From Solirubrobacter ginsenosidimutans (GTDB lineage Bacteria > Actinomycetota > Thermoleophilia > Solirubrobacterales > Solirubrobacteraceae), in the NCBI RefSeq assembly GCF_027587205.1, contig NZ_JAPDOD010000007.1, forward strand, positions 1 to 64,000: a DNA stretch of 64,000 nt, in the 5' to 3' direction. A program made the translations under genes and the position numbers. Of the stretch, positions 8,820-16,983 are shown one piece after another. The notes beneath the pieces are model-generated. The model saw only the letters and a list, made by a program, of their open reading frames with translations, ran no database searches and was not told the DNA's origin. Position 1 is the stretch's first letter. Every line of letters starts with the position of its first letter.

Positions 8820-9305
8820 TCAGTGGCCGTTGCGAGGCGGCTGAATCCAGATGGTGCCGCGGACCGACGGGAGCGGGTCTCCGTACGCTCGGATGAATAC
8901 GGTCGCGCCGGCCAGGGGAACGCCTTGCCACGAGCCGATGACGACGGCGCCGAGGACGCTGATCTCGTCAGGTGTGGCCTTCAAGTCGTTGATGCCGAGG
9001 TGGTTCATCGTGAACGACCCGTTTCTTGCCGTGATCGTCTCGGTTGCGGAGAAGCCGATCACGCCGCTTTCGACCCACATGGGCGAGAGCGACGCGGAGA
9101 CCGTCGTGGTGGGGATCGGCTTGCCTGACGGCGTGAGCAGCGTGCCGGTGCAGCTGGTGCCTAGGCATTGCTTCTCGAAGTGCAGGCGGATCGGCTCGTG
9201 CGCCGACGCCGCTGCAGGGGCGGCTGCGATCATCGCGGTGCCCGCCAGCGCGGCTACGAGTCTGCGGGTTGCGCGCGTGATGTTCGTGGGAGTGAGCGGT
9301 GACAT
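8820..9305 (-). CDS. secreted protein of unknown function
   Basis: 161 residues, family not recognised. A signal peptide is clear (RRLVAALAGTAMIAAAPAAASA, about residues 11-35). The mature part has a Cys pair (QCLGTSCTG) and a beta-rich composition. The ATG at 9305 is fixed by AGGAGG 5 nt upstream. It lies 38 nt downstream of another small gene on the same strand, so the two are probably cotranscribed. Confidence 0.65.
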   Translation of the reverse strand: MSPLTPTNITRATRRLVAALAGTAMIAAAPAAASAHEPIRLHFEKQCLGTSCTGTLLTPSGKPIPTTTVSASLSPMWVESGVIGFSATETITARNGSFTMNHLGINDLKATPDEISVLGAVVIGSWQGVPLAGATVFIRAYGDPLPSVRGTIWIQPPRNGH

Positions 9306-9343
9306 CGAGACCTCCTGAGGCGATGTGGGCGGACGGGGAACGG

Positions 9344-9625
9344 TCATACGCCGTGTCGCCGCGACCGTTGGAGCCGCGGTTGTGGGCCGTAGAGCGCGCG
9401 GATGGTCATGCGCATCTCGCGCATCGCGTGTTCGCTCGACACGTGCTCGCGCGTCGTCGGCGCGGATCGGGACACCGGAGGGGAGCCGCTGGAATACTGC
9501 TTGGTCGCGTAGGCGCCGATGGCGATCACGACCGTCGCGCCGATGGCGGCGGCAGCGGCTCGGAGCGGCCGGCGGCGCGAGGCCACACCATCGTTTGCAC
9601 TCAGGTTGGTGTACGGCGCGGTCAT
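9344..9625 (-). CDS. small single-pass membrane protein
   Basis: 93 residues with one hydrophobic segment (AAAAIGATVVIAIGAYATK, about residues 22-41) and a positively charged N-flank (RRRPLR), so probably anchored N-in. The C-terminal half is polar and Arg-rich. The start at 9625 is supported by GAGGAGG 4-5 nt upstream. It precedes the secreted-protein gene in the same direction. No family recognised. Confidence 0.55.
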   Translation of the reverse strand: MTAPYTNLSANDGVASRRRPLRAAAAAIGATVVIAIGAYATKQYSSGSPPVSRSAPTTREHVSSEHAMREMRMTIRALYGPQPRLQRSRRHGV

Positions 9626-9651
9626 CGAAGCCTCCTCGGGCAGGTCGCAGT

Positions 9652-9890
9652 TCAACAGTTCATCCGGAGCGTTGTGGCCTGTGGATGGACGTCCAGGCCG
9701 CGGGTTTCGAGCAGTCGCAGAGCGCGCTCGGTGTGTCGTCTTGCGGCGTCCGAGTCGCCGGCGCGGCGGCAGACGACGCCGAGGGTGCCGAGTGTGGGAA
9801 CCAACTCGACGTTCCTCCTGGTGAGCCGGCGTATAAGTGCCGGATGAGAGGCAGACGCTAAGCGGGTCGGGCCGCCGATGAAAGTCGGGG
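9652..9890 (-). pseudogene. possible TPR-domain remnant
   Basis: An open frame without a start codon between the LAL regulator and the small membrane protein, reading LVPTLGTLGVVCRRAGDSDA then RRHTERALRLLETRGLDVHP before a stop at 9652. The pattern of small and large residues resembles one TPR unit like those in LAL regulators. Its upstream end runs into the last codons of the regulator in another frame. It may be left over from a second regulator or an older longer end of this one. Confidence 0.3.
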
Positions 9891-9895
9891 AATCC

Positions 9896-12688
9896 CTACA
9901 GTTCGGTCGCGCCGGCGTCGCTGTGCAGGTGGTTGGCGAGTTCGAGCCGCGAGTGGACGCCGAGCTTTCGGTAGATGCGCGAGAGCTGCGTCTCGACCGT
10001 CTTGGGCGTCACGAACAGCGCGGCCGCGGCCTGCTTGTTGGAGCGGCCTTCGGCGATGAGCGACGCGAGTCGCTGCTCGGTCGGAGTGAGCGCCGACTGG
10101 GTCCGAGGGCGGCCGCCGATGCGGGCGAGTTCCGCTCGCGCGCGGTCAGCCCATGGTGCCGCCCCGAGCTCGACAAAACCCGACTGCGCCTCGCCGAGCG
10201 TCTCTCGTGCCGCCGACCGTTGTTTGGCGCGGCGTTGGACCGTTCCGAGTACGAGCAAAGTTCGCGCGCGCTCGAATGGCATGGTGAGTCGGACGTGCTC
10301 GTCGAGGGCCGTCCTGAGCGCCCGCAGCGCGCCTTCGAGGTCTCCCGTGCGCGCTTGCAGCAGCGCGCGGCATCGCCCCGCCGTCGCGAGTGCCGATGTG
10401 CGGTCAAGCGCGTATCCCTGCGTCTCGAGCCAGTCGAGCAGTCTCGTCGCTTCCTCGATCCGGCCCAGGGCGACGAGGGCTTCGATCTCGTCGGGGATCG
10501 AGCGGATCGCGCCGGGCTCGCCGATCCCGGCGCGCAGCATGCGCTCGCGATGCGCCCCGAGCACGTGCACCGTTTCCTCCGGCTTGCCCTGGGCGAGCGC
10601 CAGCAGCCCGATCGCCCACAGGGCGTGCGTCCGAGCGGCTTCCAGACCGCGGTCCCCTGCCAGCGCCAACATCCGCGCGGCGTCGGCACTCGCCGCGGCC
10701 GCCTCGCCGCGACACGCGCGCACCAGCGCTCGCACCGCCAGCGACAACGCCTGGTGCGGAAGCTGCCCGGCCTGAACTCCCGCCTCGAGTCCGTTGGTGG
10801 CCGCCTCGATGGCCTCCGGCCAGCGTCCGGCCAGGAACTCGGACAGCGCGAGGTATCCCGCAATCAGTCCGTGTGAGGTCTCATCGCCGGTCTCGGCCGC
10901 TTCCGCGAGGCAATCACGCAGAAGCGCCGAGGCCTCTGTCACCCGATCGGTCAACAGGAAGTAGTGCCCGAGATAGAAGCGCCGGGCCGAGATGACACGC
11001 CAGTCGAACGGCGCGGCGTCCAGCTCGCGGACGGCGGCGAACGTCGCGGCCGCTTCGCGTCGTCCGAGCAGCAACTCCACCGCGCCCTTCACGCCCAGTG
11101 ACGCCAGCACAAGGCCTGGGAGGCCGGCCCGCCCCGCGAGCTTGGCTGCGGTGGCGCAGCGCTCGACTGCCTCGGGAAGGTCCTGCCGAGTGAACATCAG
11201 CGTGCCCGCCAGCTCTTGCGCCGCGAGCGCCTGCACTCCCGCCTCGCACCCGGCGGCGGCCGCGACCGCCTCGCGGGCATAGTCGACGGCGCGGATCTGG
11301 TCACCCGAGTTCAACTCGACGTCGGCCAGGAACGTCAGCACCTCCGCGCGAGCGGCGTCGGAGCGCGCGAAGGTCAGCGCCTCTTCGAGCAACTCGCGGT
11401 ACCGCTCGGGATCGCCCGCCATGAACCATCCTCGGGCCGCCGCAACGAGTCGGCGGTGCGCGGCGTCTGGGCGGTCGGGCGGCGTCAGCGCCCGCGCGTG
11501 CTCGCACAGCTCTGCCACAGCAGCGTGCGCGCCGCGCACGCGCGCATGCTCCGCCGCCGCCTCCAGCGCGGCCGCCACGTCCTCGTCGGGCGCGGCGGTC
11601 GCGAGCGCGAGATGGCGCGCGCGCTCCTCCTCGCTCTCGACGGTCACGGCGAGTCGCGCATGCAGCTCGCGCCGCGCAAGCGTGTCGAGGGTCGAGTAGG
11701 CCGCGGACGCCAGCAAGGGGTGCGTGAAGCGCAGCCGGTCGCCTTCGAGCTCCACGATGCGCGCCTCAAACGCCGGCCTGAGCGTCGCGGCTCCGCATGT
11801 GTCGGCCGCGACGAGCGCCAGGGTGGGACGCGCGAGCGCCGCAGCGGTCGCGAGCGCCTCGCGCGTGGCGGCGGGGAACTCGGCCAGGCGCTCGCTCAGC
11901 AGCACATGCAGCTCGCCCGGCACGGGAAGCGCACCAGGCGGAGCGCGCAGGAGGTCGCGGTGCTGCAGCACACGCCCCAGTTCGAGCGCGAAGAACGCGT
12001 TGCCGGCCGCCAGCTCATGCACCCGCCGCAGCAGCGGGCGCGACAGCCGCAGCCCAAGCCGCTCTTCGAGCAGATGATGCATCGTGGCCAGGTCCAACGG
12101 CTCGACCTGCAGGCGCGCCGCGCCGTCAAGATCGGCGAACGGCGCAGGCAGCGGCTCACCCGTCCTGCACGTCACCAGCCAGCCCACCCGCTCGTCGCGG
12201 AGGCGTCGCCACGCATACCCCAGTACCGCCGCCGACGGCGAGTCCAGCCACTGCACGTCGTCGATCGCGACGACCGTCGGCCGCTGGACCGACATTGCCC
12301 GCAACGCACTCAGCGCGGCAGCGGCGATCACCCGTTCACCCGGCGGCGACCCGCGCGGCCGCTCAAGCAACAATGCGACGCGCAGCGCGTCCGCCTGCGG
12401 TGCCGGCAGCAAGCCCAGCAGACTGTCGTCGAGCGAGCCGCCGAGCACGTCGCCCAGCGCAGCAAACGCGAATCGCGCCTCCGCCTGAACCGGTCGCGTC
12501 TCGAGCACCCGCACACCGTGCTCGGCCGCCACCCGCGTACCCGCGCTCCACAGCATCGACTTGCCGACGCCGGCCTCACCCGCGAGCACAAGCATCGTCG
12601 CGCCCGCACCTACCGACGAAACGAATCCCTCCAGCGCCGCCAACTCGCGACCACGTCCGATGATCCGATCTGGGGCCACGCGGCCCAT
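9896..12688 (-). CDS. LAL-type LuxR transcriptional regulator (AAA-TPR-HTH)
   Basis: 930 residues, the usual size of the LAL (large ATP-binding LuxR) class. The N-terminal ATPase has Walker A GEAGVGKS (37-44) and Walker B AIDDVQWLD (141-149). A long helical TPR-like middle follows. The C-terminal LuxR HTH begins LTPTEQRLASLIAEG and contains the recognition region TPKTVETQLSRIYRKLGV. ATP and effector binding normally switch such proteins into DNA-binding oligomers. The effector is unknown. Small genes downstream on the same strand (9625, 9305) may be cotranscribed. Confidence 0.88.
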   Translation of the reverse strand: MGRVAPDRIIGRGRELAALEGFVSSVGAGATMLVLAGEAGVGKSMLWSAGTRVAAEHGVRVLETRPVQAEARFAFAALGDVLGGSLDDSLLGLLPAPQADALRVALLLERPRGSPPGERVIAAAALSALRAMSVQRPTVVAIDDVQWLDSPSAAVLGYAWRRLRDERVGWLVTCRTGEPLPAPFADLDGAARLQVEPLDLATMHHLLEERLGLRLSRPLLRRVHELAAGNAFFALELGRVLQHRDLLRAPPGALPVPGELHVLLSERLAEFPAATREALATAAALARPTLALVAADTCGAATLRPAFEARIVELEGDRLRFTHPLLASAAYSTLDTLARRELHARLAVTVESEEERARHLALATAAPDEDVAAALEAAAEHARVRGAHAAVAELCEHARALTPPDRPDAAHRRLVAAARGWFMAGDPERYRELLEEALTFARSDAARAEVLTFLADVELNSGDQIRAVDYAREAVAAAAGCEAGVQALAAQELAGTLMFTRQDLPEAVERCATAAKLAGRAGLPGLVLASLGVKGAVELLLGRREAAATFAAVRELDAAPFDWRVISARRFYLGHYFLLTDRVTEASALLRDCLAEAAETGDETSHGLIAGYLALSEFLAGRWPEAIEAATNGLEAGVQAGQLPHQALSLAVRALVRACRGEAAAASADAARMLALAGDRGLEAARTHALWAIGLLALAQGKPEETVHVLGAHRERMLRAGIGEPGAIRSIPDEIEALVALGRIEEATRLLDWLETQGYALDRTSALATAGRCRALLQARTGDLEGALRALRTALDEHVRLTMPFERARTLLVLGTVQRRAKQRSAARETLGEAQSGFVELGAAPWADRARAELARIGGRPRTQSALTPTEQRLASLIAEGRSNKQAAAALFVTPKTVETQLSRIYRKLGVHSRLELANHLHSDAGATEL

Positions 12689-12877
12689 GGCGCGAGCCTA
12701 ACGGCTCGCGCGCCGGCGGTCACCGTCGTTCGTGCACATGCGCCGGGTTCGGCGCTCAGCAACGCTGAAAGGCACAGCGATGCAAGGGGACGCGCGGCGG
12801 CGGTTCGCGGGCGCGACCGGATGTAGGTTCCGTGGGATCTGTGAGGATCCGGATCAGCGACCGTCGAGGAGTGACAG

Positions 12878-13063
12878 ATGACCCCAGCGTTGATCAGTTG
12901 GAGCGACGGTCCCGCCAGCGTCGAATTCGTGACCTCAGCCCAGTGGGATCGGTCGTTTGACAACGACGCAGCCCACGCTCCACGTTCCCTACGGCCGGGC
13001 TGGACGGTCGTGAACGTCAACAACGACTGGACCACCGTGTTCAAGAACGACGGCGCGGCATGA
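12878..13063 (+). CDS. small protein, likely C-terminal remnant of a HAD-type phosphatase
   Basis: 61 residues with no catalytic motif. Its end (WTVVNVNNDWTTVF) closely matches the extreme C-terminus of the HAD phosphatase at 43047-43988 (WTVVSVKDDWATVF), so it appears to be the tail of a paralogue that lost its catalytic body. It still has a good ribosome binding site (GAGGAG about 7 nt before ATG 12878), and its stop overlaps the start of the next gene as ATGA. Translation may therefore persist to couple the downstream 2H phosphoesterase. Alternatively it is simply a pseudogene. Confidence 0.45.
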   Translation: MTPALISWSDGPASVEFVTSAQWDRSFDNDAAHAPRSLRPGWTVVNVNNDWTTVFKNDGAA

Positions 13064-13704
13064 GCGACCTAACCGCCATCGACATCCTCGTCAACCCCGA
13101 CGACAACACGATCCGGCACGCCCAACAGTGGAACGCGCGAATGCGCGAAAGCGTGCCGACCGGGTTCGCACTCGACGCCACCCACCAACCCCACATCACC
13201 ACCCTGCAGCTCTTCGTGCGCACCGCGGACCTCGACAACGTCTATGCAGCCGTCGAGCAGACGCTGGCCGCCACCGACGTCGCGGCGCTCTCCTACCACG
13301 CCGTCGCACTCCGACACGCCGACTGGGGCGTTCCCGGCCAGGGACTCGCCGTCATGGTCATCCAGCCAAGCTCGCAGGTGCTCGACTTCCAGGCCGCGCT
13401 GCTGGCCGCCGTGACCCCGTATACCGACTCGGGAGGCACCGCCGCGGCGTTCGTGACCGATCCCGGAGAGCAGATCAGCCAGAGCACGATCGACTGGGTC
13501 GACCGGTTCGTCCCGGCGCAGATCGGCGCGGACAACTACATCGCTCACATCACCGTTGGGTTCGCGACGCTCCAGGACCTCGAGCGCATCGAGGCCGAAC
13601 CGTTCGACGCCTTTCCCGTTCACCCGGCCAGCGTCGCGATCTACCATCTCGGCAACAGCGGCGCAGCCCGCGCGCAACTCAAGGCGTGGCCGCTGACGCC
13701 CTAG
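13060..13704 (+). CDS. 2H phosphoesterase superfamily protein (2'-5' RNA ligase-like)
   Basis: 214 residues with the two H-x-T motifs that define 2H phosphoesterases: HITTLQLFV near residue 46 and HITVGFAT near residue 164. The family includes RNA 2'-5' ligases and cyclic phosphodiesterases acting on 2'-3' cyclic or 2'-5' linked nucleotides; the substrate here is unknown. The start overlaps the stop of the preceding small ORF by 4 nt (ATGA), implying translational coupling. A strong hairpin lies downstream. Confidence 0.75.
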   Translation: MSDLTAIDILVNPDDNTIRHAQQWNARMRESVPTGFALDATHQPHITTLQLFVRTADLDNVYAAVEQTLAATDVAALSYHAVALRHADWGVPGQGLAVMVIQPSSQVLDFQAALLAAVTPYTDSGGTAAAFVTDPGEQISQSTIDWVDRFVPAQIGADNYIAHITVGFATLQDLERIEAEPFDAFPVHPASVAIYHLGNSGAARAQLKAWPLTP

Positions 13705-13915
13705 CACCACCATTGGAAGTTCCCCGCCCCGGCCGGTGACATGGCGTTGTCGACGGCGGCACCACAGTGATCTGAGTGCGGCGCGGCGACGCACCGGCGA
13801 GTGTCGAGCCACTGGCTGTCCTTGCCATCAGACTTCCGGGTCGGAGACGCGGGAGCGATCCGGCCGCGGGCTGGGTGCCCGGATCGTCTTCATCGGCGCT
13901 TGGCACAAGGGGATG

Positions 13916-13942
13916 GGGAGGGCCGGCGGAGCCGGCCCTCCC
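13916..13942. terminator. bidirectional terminator hairpin
   Basis: Perfect 12-bp stem with a 3-nt loop (13916-13927 with 13931-13942) between two convergent genes, so it can serve both. Confidence 0.75.
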
Positions 13943-13953
13943 GTCCCTCAGTA

Positions 13954-16900
13954 CTAGAGCTGCGCGAACAGCGGCTTGACCTTGTAGGTCACCTTCAGCT
14001 GCCGCATCAGCGGACCCATCCACTTGTTCTGGTCATGGTCGTCGCCCAGAAGGCGAGCGCCACGGATCACCAGCGTGTAACGGTCCTTGGTCGTGACGTA
14101 CACGATCCGCTTGCGCAGCTTGAGCGGAAGCCGCGCCTTGGCGACCGCATTGCGCAGCGCGCGGGCGTCGTGGCGGTAGACCGTGATCCGGATGTCGTTG
14201 TCCGTCTTGACGGTGGACGCGACCGGCCGGCTCTCGATCGCGGGCAGCGCCTTCTCGGCGAGCGGTGCGGCGACCTCGGTGAGGGCCTGGAGATGCTCGG
14301 TCTGCGCCTCGACCCGCGCCGCCGCCGTCGGCTGCGCCGCACGCGCCTCGCTCAGCGAGTCCGCGGGCAACGTCGGGCCGAGCGGGTAGATCAGCGCGTT
14401 GAGCGCCTGCCGCTCGACGGACTCGTGCCAGGCCCGGAAGAACGGGTCGGACGCGAACAGGAACGCGCGACCCGCGCCGAACGGCTGATCCACGACCGCC
14501 GGGCGGCCGTCGAGCCGGCCGGGTCCGACCGAGTTGACCTCGTAGCCGTAGGACTTGCCGCCCTCCTTGTAGCGGACAGGCGCCGACGCGGCTCCAATCG
14601 CGCCGCCGCCGGCCAGCGTGGCCGGGTTGTAGACCGCGTTGCCCGAGGCATCGCGGTACACGAACCCGCCCTTGTCGAAGCCCCACGCGACCGGGTTGGT
14701 CGTGTCGAACGTGCCGTCGTACGTCGAGCCGGGCGTCGTGATCGACGGGCTCAGCGTCTGCGTGTTGAGCGCCGTCAGCCCGATGTTGCGGGCGCTCGTC
14801 GTGCCGCCTGTGTAGTAGCTGAGGAACCGCCCGCCGTTGTTGACGAACTGCTGGATGATCGGGGCGATCGCGTTGTTCGCCGCCACCGAGTACTGCTGCG
14901 GGATGATGATCGCGTTGAAGCCGTTCTCGGGCTTCGTCAGCTCCCCACTGGTGATCTGCGTCGTCGTCAGGCCGACGAGCTGCTCACGCGGGATGCGGTC
15001 CTTCTGCTCGAGCGTGAAGCGCGCCCAGCAGTAGTCGGAGGCCGACGTGCAGTGCGTGCCGTACTCCGGGTTGGCGACGGTGTTGGCGCTGCCGGTCCAC
15101 ATCGCGATCTTCGGCTTCGCGATCGCCTTGCGCGGGGCGACGAACCGCGGCAGGCCGTAGACCGGCGTGTCGCGGGCGAGCGCCTTCGGCGCCAGGTTGG
15201 CGAGCGAGATCGTCGCCCCGTCGACGAGGCCGGCGCCCGTGTCGTAGTGGCGGCCGCCGAAGTCGAACGCCTCGGTGGCGCGGTAGACCGTCGCCCCCGC
15301 GTTCGCCAGGTCGATCGCCAGGCCGATGCCCTGCATCGAGTCGGTGTTGAACGCGTACACCGGGCTCGCTGCGGCGGGCACGTCAGGCTGCACCGGGTCG
15401 CTGATCTTCGTCATCGCCGTGCCCGAGGGCAGGTTCTTGGTCACGAAGCCGTTGCCGGTCATGCCGCGGTTGAGCGAGTACGACCAGGTCACCACGTCGT
15501 AGAAGTACGGGAACGGGATGAATGGGTCCTCGCCCAGGATCGCCTGGATCCAGTGCTTCTGGGGCTGCGCCATCGGGATGAACAGCGTCCCGGACGGCAG
15601 CGTGTCGGTCTTGGAGCCCGCGGGCCCGAACTCGTGCACGCCGTCGGTCACCGTGACGGGCTGGTCGAGCTTGTAGACGTTGACCTCGGAGCTGATCAGG
15701 TCGCGCATCAGCTTCGCGGTATCGCCCGAGTGCAGGCCCGGCTTGTAGTAGTAGCCGCAGACGTTGCCCGAGGGCTGCTGGGTGATCTGGGTGTGCAGCG
15801 GGCTCACGAGCTTGTTCGGCTGCAGCTCGCAGCGGGCGCCCTGATCGATGGCCTCCTGCCACTGCTTGACCCAGGCCGTGAGCAGGTTGACCTTGTCGCG
15901 CGACGTGACGTTGACCGTCGTGTCGATCGCGAGGTAGTGGTTGTAGATCTGCTTGCCGTAGGCGTCGCCCGAGGGCTGCTCGAACGTCATGCCGGCCGAG
16001 CCCATCAGCAGGGCCGGGACCGTGTCGCCGTACTCCGGCGTGAAGAGGTCGTACGTGTTGTAGTTGCGGTAGGAGATGGACTGGTCGTTCATCGCCGACT
16101 GGATCGCCGGCCCGATCCGGTATTGGATGAAGTCCAGCGCGAACTGCGAGATCTCGTGGTGGACGGGATCCTCGTTGGGCGGGAAGAAGTAGCTGCCCGT
16201 GTTCTGGTGGGCGTCGATGAAGAACAGGCCGGGGTACTTGTTGATCTCCGGCATGAAGTTCCGGTTCTCGGGCTGGTTGCGCGTGCCGAAGTCGCGGTTG
16301 GGGTCAAAGCCCCACGCCGTATAGCGGCTCGTCGCGTCACGCCCGTCCGGGTTGCGTGCCGGATCGAGGAACAGCGTCAGGTTGCTCAGGCGCTGCAGGT
16401 TCGCGCAGTCCGTCCGCGCGGCCAGCTCGTAGAGCTCCTTGCTGATGGCCTCGCCCGCGGCCGGCTCGGAGCCATGCGGGGTGGCCGTGATCCATGCGAA
16501 GGCCGGGCGGGTGCGCACGGCCGCGAGGCCCTCGCTCGCCGGCACCTCGCCGCTGACCACGCCGCTCCAGAACGCGCCGTCGTTGCGGCCCGCGTCGAGG
16601 TTGGCGATGTTGTCGGGCGTGCCGATCGCGTAGTACTTCAGGCGCCGGCCGAGGACGGTCGCGCCGATGTCCTTCTCGACGATGCGCACGCGGTTGGTCA
16701 GCGCGGCGTCGGCCATGACCGCCTGCGCATACGTGTACAGGTCAGCCGTCAGGTGACGCTGACCGGAGCCGGTCGCGTTGTTGCCGGCGAGCGGACTGTT
16801 CGGGAACACCTGGCTCCACGTCCGGATCGCCGGATCGAACGTGACGTCCTGCGGGCAGCCCACGGGATCGACGTCCGCGCTGGCGGTCGCTGTCAGAGAC

Positions 16901-16983
16901 AGCGAGGCGACAGAGAGCGCCAGCCCGAGGCCGACGCGCAGCTTGCGGCGGTTGTTACTCAGGAATTGCAACGTGGTTCCCAT
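13954..16983 (-). CDS. secreted M14-family zinc carboxypeptidase-like protein
   Basis: 1009 residues. The signal peptide is at residues 1-36 (LGLALSVASLSLTATASA). An M14 peptidase domain follows, with the zinc-binding H-x-x-E in TPHGSEP (near 168) and the third ligand His in DAHQN (near 257). NPDGRD and NRDFGTRNQPENRNF are typical substrate-pocket motifs. The second half contains a region like a glutamine amidotransferase/ThuA flavodoxin fold (FNAIIIPQQYS, FVNNGGRFLSYYTGG). The tail is basic. The ATG at 16983 overlaps the stop of the upstream beta-helix gene (TAATG), so both are in one operon and translationally coupled. The likely role is degradation of extracellular peptides or cell-wall peptides. 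Confidence 0.82.
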   Translation of the reverse strand: MGTTLQFLSNNRRKLRVGLGLALSVASLSLTATASADVDPVGCPQDVTFDPAIRTWSQVFPNSPLAGNNATGSGQRHLTADLYTYAQAVMADAALTNRVRIVEKDIGATVLGRRLKYYAIGTPDNIANLDAGRNDGAFWSGVVSGEVPASEGLAAVRTRPAFAWITATPHGSEPAAGEAISKELYELAARTDCANLQRLSNLTLFLDPARNPDGRDATSRYTAWGFDPNRDFGTRNQPENRNFMPEINKYPGLFFIDAHQNTGSYFFPPNEDPVHHEISQFALDFIQYRIGPAIQSAMNDQSISYRNYNTYDLFTPEYGDTVPALLMGSAGMTFEQPSGDAYGKQIYNHYLAIDTTVNVTSRDKVNLLTAWVKQWQEAIDQGARCELQPNKLVSPLHTQITQQPSGNVCGYYYKPGLHSGDTAKLMRDLISSEVNVYKLDQPVTVTDGVHEFGPAGSKTDTLPSGTLFIPMAQPQKHWIQAILGEDPFIPFPYFYDVVTWSYSLNRGMTGNGFVTKNLPSGTAMTKISDPVQPDVPAAASPVYAFNTDSMQGIGLAIDLANAGATVYRATEAFDFGGRHYDTGAGLVDGATISLANLAPKALARDTPVYGLPRFVAPRKAIAKPKIAMWTGSANTVANPEYGTHCTSASDYCWARFTLEQKDRIPREQLVGLTTTQITSGELTKPENGFNAIIIPQQYSVAANNAIAPIIQQFVNNGGRFLSYYTGGTTSARNIGLTALNTQTLSPSITTPGSTYDGTFDTTNPVAWGFDKGGFVYRDASGNAVYNPATLAGGGAIGAASAPVRYKEGGKSYGYEVNSVGPGRLDGRPAVVDQPFGAGRAFLFASDPFFRAWHESVERQALNALIYPLGPTLPADSLSEARAAQPTAAARVEAQTEHLQALTEVAAPLAEKALPAIESRPVASTVKTDNDIRITVYRHDARALRNAVAKARLPLKLRKRIVYVTTKDRYTLVIRGARLLGDDHDQNKWMGPLMRQLKVTYKVKPLFAQL

